Shown: positions 32,508 to 40,517 of the stretch, piece by piece
Position numbering within the stretch: the first letter of the stretch is position 1
How the letters are laid out: each line of letters opens with the position of its first letter
DNA from: Pelomonas sp. KK5
Lineage (GTDB): Bacteria > Pseudomonadota > Gammaproteobacteria > Burkholderiales > Burkholderiaceae_C
Length of the DNA stretch: 47,933 bases
Reading direction: 5' to 3'
NCBI RefSeq assembly: GCF_001984095.1
Contig: NZ_LYVQ01000015.1
Coordinates: 1-47,933 of the forward strand
Notes under the pieces: generated by a model
What the model saw: only the letters and a program-made list of their open reading frames with translations
What the model was told of the DNA's origin: nothing
Databases searched by the model: none
Position numbers and translations under genes: made by a program

Positions 32508-32521
32508 GCTTGTATACAAGC
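32508..32521. promoter_or_regulatory. GntR-type palindromic operator before the biuret operon
   Basis: GCTTGTATACAAGC, a perfect 14-bp palindrome 42 bp upstream of the first gene of the operon. The core TTGTATACAA matches sites bound by FadR/FCD-subfamily GntR proteins, and the operon ends in such a gene. The region 32467-32687 holds otherwise nothing that I recognise. A clear -35/-10 pair was not found. Confidence 0.65.
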
Positions 32522-32687
32522 AAGTCGCGGGCCAGCCTGCTGGATCGGGGCGCTCACCGGGATGGGCGCCGGTACCGGTCGGGCCGGCGCTCCGCTTGCG
32601 GGCCCGAAGCGCCATTCCGGAGTGCATCGGCGCACCGGCGATGTGCGGCCGTAAACTGCCGCCGCCTCCTGGTCATGAACGCCCGCC

Positions 32688-34031
32688 GTGAATCGCAGCA
32701 AGACTTCTTCCCCTTCCCCCGCCGACCTGTTGAACGAAGGCCGCGCCCTGCATGCGCAAGGGCGCATCAACGAAGCCTTCGCCCGCTACCAGGCCGCGCT
32801 GATCGCGGCCCCCGACGATGCGGACGCGATGCAATTGCTGGGCCTGGCCTACCTCGGCCTGGGGCAGGGGCAGGTGGGCATCGCCTTCCTGCGCCGTGCG
32901 GTGGATCGCCAGCCGGGTTCGGCGGCCTTCCGGGCCAACCTGGCGACGGCCGAGGCGCAACTCGGGCGGCTGGACGAGGCGGTGGCGCAGATGCGCCAGG
33001 CCTGCGCGCTGGAGCCCGGCGATGCGCGCCTGCTGGCCGGCCTGGCGGGCCTGCTGCGCGAGCAGGGCCAGGCCGACGAGGCTGAGGGCTGCTACGAGGC
33101 AGCGATCGCCCAGGGCGCCGCCCAGCCCGCCGGCCTGCTGGCCGACTGGCATGCCACGCTCGCCCAGATGCGCTATGCCCGCTGGGATATCGAGGCCGCG
33201 CAGGCCAGCGCCGAACGGCTCGGCACCGTGGCGCCGGCACGGCGCCTGGACATCGGCGCGGCCTGGGCCGACGGGCCCCTGCCCGACGCCGAGTCGATGG
33301 CGCGCCAGTTGCTGGCACTGGCACCGGGCCTGGACGAGGCGGCCCTGCGCCAGGCCAGTGCGGCGCGCGACCTGGTCGTCATCGACGATTTCCTGCCCGA
33401 CCCGCTGGCCTTCCGCGCCGAGGCGCTGCGCCTGTGCGCTGCCCAGGCGGCGGCGGGCGGCAGCGGCTTCGAGGGCAACTTCCCCGGCGTGCAGACGGCG
33501 GCCCTGCCGGTGCAGCAGGCGATGCAGCGCATCGCCCAGGCGCTGGGCCGCCCGGTCAAGTGGAACTCGCCCGACAACGGCGCGCTGCGCATCAGCCTCG
33601 CCCGCGACGACGCCCGCGCCGACGTCCACGTGGACAACCCGACGCTGAGCGATATCTTCGGCGGCGTGCTGTATCTCAGCCTGCCCGGGGACTGCCGAGG
33701 CGGCACCCGTTTCTACCGCCACCGCGCCAGCGGCTGGGAGCGCCGGCCCGATGCGGCCGAGCTCAGGGCGCGCGGCTATTCATCGTTCCTCGACTTCCAG
33801 AAGCGCAGCCTGCCGGCCAACCGCAGGCAGGGCTTCGGCGAGTGGCTGCAGCGCCGCGACGCGACCTGGGAGCCGCTGATCGAACTGCCGATGCGCTTCA
33901 ACCGCCTGGTGCTGTTCCGCAGCGACTGGTTCCACGCGATCACCGAGCTGTTCGGCGACCGCCCGGAGAACGGCCGGCTGGTGCAGCTGTTCCACTTCGA
34001 GGCGAAGCCGCTCGGCGCCAGCAGCGCCTGA
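32688..34031 (+). CDS. TPR protein with C-terminal 2OG-Fe(II)-oxygenase-like domain (DUF6445-like)
   Basis: A 447-residue protein. Residues about 10-150 form TPR repeats (LLNEGRALHAQGRINEAFARYQAAL; LAYLGLGQGQVGIAFLRRAV; LGRLDEAVAQMRQACALEP; LREQGQADEAEGCYEAAIA). The C-terminal part (about 225-440) has a jelly-roll-like signature: HVDN (possible HxD metal ligands), GGVLYLSLPGDCRGGTRFY, SDWFHAITELFG (distal His) and NGRLVQLFHF (possible 2OG-binding Arg). This resembles DUF6445-type putative hydroxylases; substrate unknown, perhaps a peptide or protein bound by the TPRs. The start is a GTG at 32688; no ATG lies before the first TPR in this frame. The downstream MFS gene follows closely. Confidence 0.8.
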   Translation: MNRSKTSSPSPADLLNEGRALHAQGRINEAFARYQAALIAAPDDADAMQLLGLAYLGLGQGQVGIAFLRRAVDRQPGSAAFRANLATAEAQLGRLDEAVAQMRQACALEPGDARLLAGLAGLLREQGQADEAEGCYEAAIAQGAAQPAGLLADWHATLAQMRYARWDIEAAQASAERLGTVAPARRLDIGAAWADGPLPDAESMARQLLALAPGLDEAALRQASAARDLVVIDDFLPDPLAFRAEALRLCAAQAAAGGSGFEGNFPGVQTAALPVQQAMQRIAQALGRPVKWNSPDNGALRISLARDDARADVHVDNPTLSDIFGGVLYLSLPGDCRGGTRFYRHRASGWERRPDAAELRARGYSSFLDFQKRSLPANRRQGFGEWLQRRDATWEPLIELPMRFNRLVLFRSDWFHAITELFGDRPENGRLVQLFHFEAKPLGASSA

Positions 34032-34086
34032 AGTGAAACACACCGTTCAAACCCGAACGGATCCTGTTTCGCCATGGAAAACTGAA

Positions 34087-35358
34087 GTGAGCCCCTCTCC
34101 CTACCAGCCCGGCCCCGCCTGGCGCATCGCCGCGCTGCTGTTCCTGTTCATGCTGGTCAACTTCATGGACAAGATCGTCGTCGGCCTGCTGGCGGTGCCG
34201 ATGATGGCGGAGCTGGGGCTGAGCCCGGCGCAGTTCGGCCTGCTGTCCAGCAGCTTCTTCTGGCTGTTCGCGCTGGCCGGCGTGGCCGGCGGGCTGCTCG
34301 CCGACCGGCGGCCGGCGACCGGGCTGCTGCTGGCGATGGCGCTGCTGTGGTCGCTGTGCCAGCTGCCGATGGCCTTGTCCGGCAGCCTGGCGGGGCTGAT
34401 GCTCGCGCGGATGCTGCTCGGCGCGGGCGAGGGGCCGGCGGCGCCGGTGGTCACCCATGCCCTCTACAAATGGTTCCCCGATCACAAGCGGCATCTGCCG
34501 GTGGCGGTGATGACGCTCGGCGCGGCGGCGGGGCTGCTGCTGTCGGGCCTGCTGGTGCCGGCCGTGACGGCGCGCTGGGGCTGGCGCAGCAATTTCATCC
34601 TGCTGGCGCTGCTGGGCCTGGCCTGGGCGCTGGCCTGGTGGCGCTTCGGCAGGGAGGGGCCGCTGGACGATGCAGGGCCGGCCGCAGGCGAGACCCGGCC
34701 GCTGCCCTGGCGCCGCCTGCTCGGCCGGCGGCCGGTGCTGGCCAGCCTGCTGATGCGCTTCGCGGCGTACTGGGGCCTGGCGCTGATCCTGACCTGGGTG
34801 CCCGCCTACCTGCAACTGGGCCTGGGCTACGGGCCTGCCCAGGCCGGGCGCCTGTTCGCGCTGGTGGTGGTGCTGATGATGCCGTTCGGCCTGCTGTTCG
34901 CCGGCCTGTCCGAGCGGCTGCTGGCGCGCGGCGTGGCGCCGCTGATCGCCCGCGGCCTGCTGGCGGCGGGCGCGCTGGCGGTGGCCGGCCTGCTGTTCCT
35001 CGGGCTGCAGCAGCCGGGCCTGTCGCCGGCGCAGCGCATCGCGCTGCTGACGCTGGCCGGTGGCCTGGCTCAACCGATCTACACGCTGGGGCCGGCCATG
35101 ATCGCGGCGGCCGTGCCGGCGCGGCAGCGCGGCGCGGTGCTGGCGGTGGACAGTTCCGCCGGCTCGCTGGCCGGCGTCATCGCGCCCTATGCCACCGGCT
35201 TGCTGATCCAGCAGCAGCTCGGCACGGCAGGCGGCTACGAGCGCGGCTTTGCGCTGTGCGGCGGCCTGATGCTGCTGGGCGCGGCGGCGGGCGCCCTGCT
35301 GCTGGGGCTGCGCTCAGGTGAAGCGCCGGCCGATGCCACGCTGGCTGACGGGCCCTGA
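34087..35358 (+). CDS. MFS transporter
   Basis: A major facilitator of about 423 residues with 12 hydrophobic segments. VNFMDKIVVGLLAVPMMAELGLSPAQFGLL in helix 1 and GLLADRRPATGLL in the 2-3 loop resemble the anion:cation symporter group (transporters of organic acids such as hexuronates or phthalate). The GTG at 34087 gives the N-terminus VSPSPYQPGPAWR and is preferred over an in-frame GTG at 34033, but this is a judgement. The last 45 bp overlap the end of the convergent TetR gene, so the two are probably functionally linked and cannot be transcribed fully without opposing messages. Confidence 0.88.
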   Translation: MSPSPYQPGPAWRIAALLFLFMLVNFMDKIVVGLLAVPMMAELGLSPAQFGLLSSSFFWLFALAGVAGGLLADRRPATGLLLAMALLWSLCQLPMALSGSLAGLMLARMLLGAGEGPAAPVVTHALYKWFPDHKRHLPVAVMTLGAAAGLLLSGLLVPAVTARWGWRSNFILLALLGLAWALAWWRFGREGPLDDAGPAAGETRPLPWRRLLGRRPVLASLLMRFAAYWGLALILTWVPAYLQLGLGYGPAQAGRLFALVVVLMMPFGLLFAGLSERLLARGVAPLIARGLLAAGALAVAGLLFLGLQQPGLSPAQRIALLTLAGGLAQPIYTLGPAMIAAAVPARQRGAVLAVDSSAGSLAGVIAPYATGLLIQQQLGTAGGYERGFALCGGLMLLGAAAGALLLGLRSGEAPADATLADGP

Positions 35359-36084
35359 CGCCGGCGCCGGCGCGGTGCTCAGCGGCGCGACCAGCGCGCC
35401 GGCGGTGAAGTCGATCAGGTTGTCCAGCGTGGCCGGCGTGAGCCGGGCCACCGGGTCGCGCGCCATCAGCGCGAGCGCCACCACCACCGATTCGGTGGCC
35501 CAGGCCAGCCGTTCGTCCAGCGCCCGGCCCGACAGGCCGGGCAGGGCCCTGACGGCCATCCGGCGCAGCCGCAGCAGCGCGGAGATCACCTCGTCGGGGA
35601 TGTTCTCCTCGGCCAGGGCCCGCGGGCTCAGCGTGGCCTGCGCGAGGATCTGCGCGTAGCGCGGGCCCCAGCTCGTCTCGCGGATCGCGCGCGCCAGCGG
35701 CTCGACGATGGCCCGCGCCAGCGCGCGCGGATGGCGCTCCTCGCCATCGGCCACCAGCCGGTCCACGTACTGCTCGCGCATCGCATTGATCAGGCGCAGC
35801 CGTCGCTCCAGCATCCGCGCCACCAGCTCCGGCCGGGAGCCGAAGTGGTAGTGCAGGGCCGAGACATTGCGCTGGCCCGCCTCGGCCACCACCTGGCGCA
35901 GCGGCGCGTGCTCCACGCCCAGCTCCGCGAACAGCCGCTCGGCGGCCTCCATCAGCTGCTCGGCGGCGTCGGTCGGTGCCTGCTCGGGGGGATAGACCGG
36001 CAGCGGCGGAGCGGCCTGCGGGCGGGCTGCCTTCGGCGGTTTCGCGGACTTCGTCGAGGCTGGGGGCTTGCGCGGCGCGGGCAT
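35314..36084 (-). CDS. TetR family transcriptional regulator
   Basis: A 256-residue regulator. About 40 Pro/Lys/Ala-rich residues precede the helix-turn-helix (TDAAEQLMEAAERLFAELGVEHAPLRQVVAEAGQRNVSALHYHFGSRPELVARMLE). The C-terminal ligand/dimer domain ends SQRGIGRRFT. The HTH sequence with ALHYHFGSR is typical. ATG at 36084 (MPAPRKPPAS) is preferred over one at 36150. Its likely target is the MFS gene or its own promoter region at 36085-36285, which also serves the HAF genes. Confidence 0.92.
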   Translation of the reverse strand: MPAPRKPPASTKSAKPPKAARPQAAPPLPVYPPEQAPTDAAEQLMEAAERLFAELGVEHAPLRQVVAEAGQRNVSALHYHFGSRPELVARMLERRLRLINAMREQYVDRLVADGEERHPRALARAIVEPLARAIRETSWGPRYAQILAQATLSPRALAEENIPDEVISALLRLRRMAVRALPGLSGRALDERLAWATESVVVALALMARDPVARLTPATLDNLIDFTAGALVAPLSTAPAPASGPVSQRGIGRRFT

Positions 36085-36210
36085 GTCGGGTCGAGGGCCT
36101 TCGTGGGTTCTTCTTCTCGTGCGCCTGCCGCAATGCGGCGAGGTGCGCAAGTTGGAGTATGCCCGCCCCGCCGATGAGGGGGTGGTCCTCGGGACATCCC
36201 CCTAGGTGTC

Positions 36211-36266
36211 TTAATTCCGTGAATTAATACAGTGAATCAATTGATGCATTAATCGATGCATTGATG
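36211..36266. promoter_or_regulatory. AT-rich, dyad-rich upstream region of the HAF gene pair
   Basis: In a GC-rich surrounding, this stretch is AT-rich and full of symmetry: TTAATTC-CGT-GAATTAA (36211-36227) is a perfect inverted repeat, and GATGCATT occurs twice (36243-36250 and 36255-36262) with further TGAT/ATCA elements around. AGGAG lies near 36274, ahead of the ATG at 36286. Likely a promoter/operator region for the HAF pair and perhaps the divergent TetR gene. Confidence 0.5.
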
Positions 36267-36285
36267 AAACACACAGGAGCCGCGC

Positions 36286-37440
36286 ATGCTGAAGAAGAAG
36301 TCCATTCCCCTCTCTCTGGCCATGGCCGCACTGGCGGCCAGCACCGGCGCCGCGGCGGCCGGTCCGCAGTACACGATCGTCGATCTCGGCGCGCTGAGCG
36401 GCGACGTCTCGCAGGCCTTCTCGATCTCGGCCAACGGCGCCAACATCGGCGGCCGCTCGTTCAACGACACCTTCTCCACGCCGGCGACCTGGAGCGCCGC
36501 CAAGGGAACGATGACCGCGCTGCCGGAGCTGCCCTCGCGGATGAGCGCCCGGGTCAACGGCATCAACAACGCAGGCACGGCCGTCGGCACCGCCTCGGTG
36601 ACGGTGTCGGGCCTGAACCCGCTGCCGGTGGTCTGGCAGAACGGCTCGGCCACGCAGCTGCAGCTGCCCACCGGCATCAGCACCGGCCGCGCCACCGCGA
36701 TCAGCAACAACGGCCTGATCGTCGGCTCCGCCGGCGGCGGCACCAACCAGATCGCCGCCATCTACTCCACCAAGGGCGCAGCCACGGTGATGCCCAAGCT
36801 GGCCAACGGCGGCTGGATGGTCGATGCCATGGGTGTCAGCGACACCGGCCTGGTGATCGGCACGGGCTTCGACCCGGACAACCAAGCGCGCAACGCGGCG
36901 CTGGTCTACGACACCACGACCGGCATCACCACCGACCTCGGCGCCGTGGCCGGCAAGAACGGCGCGATCCCGTTCGCGATCACCGGCAGCGGCAACTACA
37001 TCGCCGGCGTCAGCTCGCAGAACCAGGGCAGCGGCGTGCCCTTCATCTGGAGCGCCGCCACCGGCATGCAGGCGATCCCGCTGCTGGACGGCACCGGCTA
37101 CGGCCAGGCCACCGGCGTGAACTCGTCGGGCTGGGCGGTCGGCTCCGACGGCGGCCTCTACTCGAACCCCTTCCTGTGGGCCGACGGCACCCTCTACAGC
37201 GTGGCCAGCCTGGTCACCGATGCGAGCTGGGACTTCAGCTACAACACCGCGTCCTCGGCCTACTCGATCAGCGACAACGGCACGATCGTCGGCACCGCGT
37301 ACCACAACGGCGTGGCCCATGCCTACGAGATGGTGCTGACCTCGGCCGTGCCCGAGCCGGGCAGTTGGGCGCTGATGGCCGCCGGCCTCGCCGCCGTCGC
37401 CGGCGTGGCGCGCCGCCGCAGCCGTTCCTCGTCGTGCTGA
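36286..37440 (+). CDS. HAF-repeat PEP-CTERM protein 1
   Basis: A 384-residue exported protein. Signal peptide MLKKKSIPLSLAMAALAAST-GAAAA, then repeated short units of the HAF family (YTIVDLGALSGD; INNAGTAVGTA; ISNNGLIVGSA; VSDTGLVIGTG; ISDNGTIVGTA), each with an N/D-x-G-x-x-V/I-G turn, probably making a beta-propeller-like fold. The C-terminus is a PEP-CTERM sorting signal: VPEPGSWALM, a hydrophobic helix and RRRSRSSS. The host therefore should have an exosortase, not in this window. These proteins are linked to extracellular polysaccharide and envelope surfaces; exact role unknown. Confidence 0.92.
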   Translation: MLKKKSIPLSLAMAALAASTGAAAAGPQYTIVDLGALSGDVSQAFSISANGANIGGRSFNDTFSTPATWSAAKGTMTALPELPSRMSARVNGINNAGTAVGTASVTVSGLNPLPVVWQNGSATQLQLPTGISTGRATAISNNGLIVGSAGGGTNQIAAIYSTKGAATVMPKLANGGWMVDAMGVSDTGLVIGTGFDPDNQARNAALVYDTTTGITTDLGAVAGKNGAIPFAITGSGNYIAGVSSQNQGSGVPFIWSAATGMQAIPLLDGTGYGQATGVNSSGWAVGSDGGLYSNPFLWADGTLYSVASLVTDASWDFSYNTASSAYSISDNGTIVGTAYHNGVAHAYEMVLTSAVPEPGSWALMAAGLAAVAGVARRRSRSSSC

Positions 37441-37457
37441 TCCGGGAGGGCACCACC

Positions 37458-38585
37458 ATGCGTTTGAATAAGCTCCTACTTGCACTGACCCTGCTGGGCA
37501 GCGCCTCGGTCTTCGCGGCGCCGAGCTACACCATCGTCGACCTCGGGCCGCTCGCCGGCGACGCCTCGTCGAACGCCTACAACATCTCCGCCGGCGGGCT
37601 GATCACCGGCCGCTCCTACGGCAGCGCCAGTTCCACGGCCATCCTCGCGAGCGCGGGTGGCGGCGTCAGCGGGCTGGGCGGCCTGAGCGGCAGGAACTAC
37701 GCCTGGTCCTACGGCGCCAATGCCGGCGGCACCGTCGTCGGCGCGGCCGCCAGCACATTGGTCGGTTCGGGCGCACTGCCCGTGGCCTGGCAGGGCGGCG
37801 CCGCCACGCAGCTCGCGCTGCCCGCCGGCACCACCGGCGGCACGGCCTACGACGTCAATGCGTCGAACCTGATCGTCGGCCAGGCCAGCGGCGCGACGCC
37901 GCAGGCGGCGATCTTCGGCACCGGCGGTTCGAGCCTGGTGCCGACGCTCTCCGGCGGCACGACGATGGCGATCGCCTACGCGGTCAACGACTCGGGCCTG
38001 GCGGTCGGCTACGGCACCAGCGCGGCCACCGGCTCGGCGCGCATCGGCGTGGTCTACGACACCGCCTCGGGCGCGGCCACGCTGCTGGGCGCGCTGCCGG
38101 GCAAGAACGGCTCGATCGCCTACGACATCAGCAACAGCGGCTACGTGGTCGGCGCCAGCGTGCAGAACACCTCGCAGACCGGGCTGCCCTTCATCTGGAC
38201 CGCAGCCGGCGGCATGCAGGCGATCCCGCTGCTGAACGGCGCCACCACCGGCACCGCCCGCGGCGTCAACGACAGCGGCTGGGTGGTCGGCACGGTGGGC
38301 GTGGGCAACACGACGCCCTATGTCTACGACGGCACGAACGTCTACGACCTGGGCACCCTGGTGGGCAGCGCGCCCGGCTGGTCGATGACCAGCTCGTTCA
38401 CGCAGGTGATGGGCATCAGCGGGAGCGGCATCATCGCCGGCACCGCGGTCTACAACGGTGCCGCCCATGCCTTCGCGCTGATGCCGACGGCCGTGCCCGA
38501 GCCGGGCAGCTGGGCGCTGATGCTGGGCGGCCTGGCGCTGGTGGCGGCTGTGGGCGCGCGCCGCGGCCGCAGGCAGGCGGGCTGA
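37458..38585 (+). CDS. HAF-repeat PEP-CTERM protein 2 (tandem paralogue)
   Basis: A 375-residue paralogue of the preceding protein, 17 nt downstream with GGGAGG at 37444-37449. Same plan: signal peptide MRLNKLLLALTLLGSASVFA-AP, YTIVDLGPLAGDASS, repeated (V/I)N(D/A)SGxxVG units, and a C-terminal VPEPGSWALMLGGLALVAAVGARRGRRQAG. Blocks such as PFIW(S/T)A..GMQAIPLL and VPEPGSWALM are nearly identical in the two, so they arose by tandem duplication and are probably coexpressed. Confidence 0.92.
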   Translation: MRLNKLLLALTLLGSASVFAAPSYTIVDLGPLAGDASSNAYNISAGGLITGRSYGSASSTAILASAGGGVSGLGGLSGRNYAWSYGANAGGTVVGAAASTLVGSGALPVAWQGGAATQLALPAGTTGGTAYDVNASNLIVGQASGATPQAAIFGTGGSSLVPTLSGGTTMAIAYAVNDSGLAVGYGTSAATGSARIGVVYDTASGAATLLGALPGKNGSIAYDISNSGYVVGASVQNTSQTGLPFIWTAAGGMQAIPLLNGATTGTARGVNDSGWVVGTVGVGNTTPYVYDGTNVYDLGTLVGSAPGWSMTSSFTQVMGISGSGIIAGTAVYNGAAHAFALMPTAVPEPGSWALMLGGLALVAAVGARRGRRQAG

Positions 38586-38588
38586 GCG

Positions 38589-38846
38589 ATGCCGTCGGCC
38601 CACCTCGCGCGCGACCGCTTCGCGCAGATGCTGCAGGTGCTGGAGGTGGAGCTGGCCGCGATCCGCCGCATGCCGAGGCCGGAGCTGGCGGCCCGCGAGG
38701 ACGAGCTCGTGGGCGTGATCGGGGCGCTGCGTTCGACGATGCAGCGCTTCGGCACCGAGCCGGCGAGCTGGCTCGACCCGCTCGCTACTGCAAGCGTTGC
38801 TGGGCCTCGAAGCGCCGGTCGTGGGAGTCCTCGACTTCGGCCTTGA
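38589..38846 (+). CDS. Small hypothetical protein, probably lost its native C-terminus
   Basis: An 85-codon frame, 3 nt after the stop of the second HAF gene. MPSAHLARDRFAQMLQVLEVELAAIRRM and the following residues look like amphipathic helices. Nearly every codon ends in G or C until about codon 65; then A/T-ending codons appear (GCT ACT GCA AGC GTT GCT), exactly where the frame enters the convergent SoxYZ gene at 38785. So the first 65 codons look coding and the last 20 do not: a truncated gene or a small protein with a run-on tail. No family recognised. Confidence 0.45.
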   Translation: MPSAHLARDRFAQMLQVLEVELAAIRRMPRPELAAREDELVGVIGALRSTMQRFGTEPASWLDPLATASVAGPRSAGRGSPRLRP

Positions 38847-39591
38847 GCAGGCCGCCGCCGGCCGCGGGCATCACGTAGAAGCGGAAGTTCGGGTTCTCGC
38901 TGATCGAGATGTCCAGGTCGGCGTCCATCACCCGCTGGCCGGCGTAGCTGACGTTGATGCGGCGCACGTAGTGGGCCGGTGCGTACTGGCGGGTGTACTG
39001 GTCCATCGCCAGGCCGCTGTTGTTCGGATGGCTGATCATCAGCTGGACCAGCTCGGGGCCGCTGGCCTGATCCTGGTGGAGGAACTTCATCCTGCCCAGC
39101 GTCTTGGCCGCCTCGGCCGCATCCTTGCTGGCCGGGGCCGAACAGCCGCCCGAGGCCTTGACCCACTGGCGGCCCATGTAGAGGCTGCCATCGTTGAGCT
39201 CGGCGATCGCGCGCACGTAGCCGTAGTCGTTGATGCGCACGCGGGTCTCGATGTCGGCCCGGCCGCTGCGCGGCGTGAAATGGAAGACGCCGGCGATCGG
39301 CGAAGGGTTGTTGTCGATGACGAGGTAGACGGCGTCGATGTAGCGCTTCTCGCTCTGCGGCACCAGCGTGCGGATGGCCACCGGCACGACGGCAGCATCC
39401 TCGGCGCGGGTGGGCGCATCGAGCGCGATCACGCCCTCCGCCGCGGCGATCGGGCGCTTGTCGAACAGGCTGGTGCGTACCTTGTCCCAGATGGCTTCGG
39501 CGTCGGCATCGTCCGGGGTCTTGATCTGGGCGAAGCTGCCGGCGGGCAGGCCGAGGCCGGCGAAGAGCATTGAGCGTCGTGTGAACCGCAT
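38785..39591 (-). CDS. Quinoprotein-associated SoxYZ-like carrier protein
   Basis: A 268-residue exported protein ([21 protein letters not shown]; twin Arg then a hydrophobic stretch, so possibly Tat). The first half is SoxY-like and contains WVKASGGCSAPASKD, the Cys being the candidate carrier thiol; the second half is SoxZ-like (FLHQDQASGPELVQLMISHPNNSG, YVRRINVSYAGQRVMDADLDISISENPNFRFYVMP). Fused SoxYZ proteins of this kind accompany quinoprotein (PQQ) alcohol dehydrogenase systems. It follows the metallohydrolase by 3 nt. No PQQ dehydrogenase or cytochrome is in the window. Confidence 0.88.
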   Translation of the reverse strand: MRFTRRSMLFAGLGLPAGSFAQIKTPDDADAEAIWDKVRTSLFDKRPIAAAEGVIALDAPTRAEDAAVVPVAIRTLVPQSEKRYIDAVYLVIDNNPSPIAGVFHFTPRSGRADIETRVRINDYGYVRAIAELNDGSLYMGRQWVKASGGCSAPASKDAAEAAKTLGRMKFLHQDQASGPELVQLMISHPNNSGLAMDQYTRQYAPAHYVRRINVSYAGQRVMDADLDISISENPNFRFYVMPAAGGGLLKAEVEDSHDRRFEAQQRLQ

Positions 39592-39594
39592 GGA

Positions 39595-40509
39595 TCAGTC
39601 TTCCCACTCCAACTCGGCGAAGGCCGCCGTGACGTTGCGCTTGTGGAACTGGTCCACCAGCAACCAGGACGATGCGCCGTCGCAGGGGATGGTGTCAACC
39701 GCTTCCTTCAGGCTGCGGCCGGCCTTGATCGCCGCGCGGGTGTCGCGCAGCAGGGCGGCGAGGTAGTGGCGCTGGGCGTCGAGGGCGGCAGGCCAGTCGG
39801 TGCTGGGCGCGCCGTGGCCGGGGATGGCACGCTGCACGTCACTGCGCTGCGCCAACTGGTCCAGCACCTGGAGCCAGCCGCGCAGGCTCCCGTCGAGCAC
39901 CGGCAGGTGGCCGGCGAACAGCAGGTCGCCGAGGACCAGCGTGCCGGTGCGTTCGTCGAACACGCTGAGGTCGTTGTCGGTGTGGGCGGTAGGCCAGGCC
40001 TGGACCTGGAGCTTGCGTCCACCCAGGTCGAGTTCGAGCGGCTTGCCAGGCGCTGCGGTGAGCGTCGGGGCGGGCAGGTCGGCCGGCGTCAGCGCGAGGC
40101 GGAAGTCGCGCTCGACGGTGCGGCTGACGTACTCCCGCCGTGCACCCAGCGCCGCTGCATAGCGATCGCTCGCGACGAAGCGGGTGGCCGGGTCCGCGGC
40201 GAAGGCGGCCTGGCCCAGCATGTGGTCCACATGGGCATGCGTCGTGATCACGTAGCAGACGGGCAGGGCGCTGCGCTCGCGGATCGCGGCCAGCAGGCGC
40301 CGCCCGACGACCGGGCTGCCGCCGGTGTCGACGACGGCGATGCAGCGGCTGCCGATGACGACGGCCAGGTTGGCGATGTCCCCGTCGTTGGCGGCCAGCC
40401 AGTCTTCCTGGCGGCCTTCGTGGAGCAGCAGGCCCGGCGCGATCTCGCGCAGCGCCGCCGCATGCGCGGTCGTGACCGCCAGCAGCAGGCCCAGCACGAG
40501 CGCCCGCAT
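39595..40509 (-). CDS. Quinoprotein relay system zinc metallohydrolase (MBL fold)
   Basis: A 304-residue metallo-beta-lactamase-fold protein with a signal peptide (MRALVLGLLLAVTTAHA). Zinc ligands: THAHVDHMLG (HxHxDH), His in WPTAHTDNDLSVF, Asp in VLGDLLFAGHLP and His in IPGHGAP. SoxH-like enzymes of this type act with SoxYZ-like carriers, perhaps releasing thiol-bound products. Sits between the rhodanese (8 nt) and SoxYZ-like (3 nt) genes, one transcript. Confidence 0.9.
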   Translation of the reverse strand: MRALVLGLLLAVTTAHAAALREIAPGLLLHEGRQEDWLAANDGDIANLAVVIGSRCIAVVDTGGSPVVGRRLLAAIRERSALPVCYVITTHAHVDHMLGQAAFAADPATRFVASDRYAAALGARREYVSRTVERDFRLALTPADLPAPTLTAAPGKPLELDLGGRKLQVQAWPTAHTDNDLSVFDERTGTLVLGDLLFAGHLPVLDGSLRGWLQVLDQLAQRSDVQRAIPGHGAPSTDWPAALDAQRHYLAALLRDTRAAIKAGRSLKEAVDTIPCDGASSWLLVDQFHKRNVTAAFAELEWED

Positions 40510-40517
40510 GGCGCCGC

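Noticed and set aside
32465-33085. Plus-strand frame overlapping the start of the TPR gene.
   Set aside because: Out of frame with the TPR repeats and composed of Arg/Gly/Pro-rich shadow sequence.
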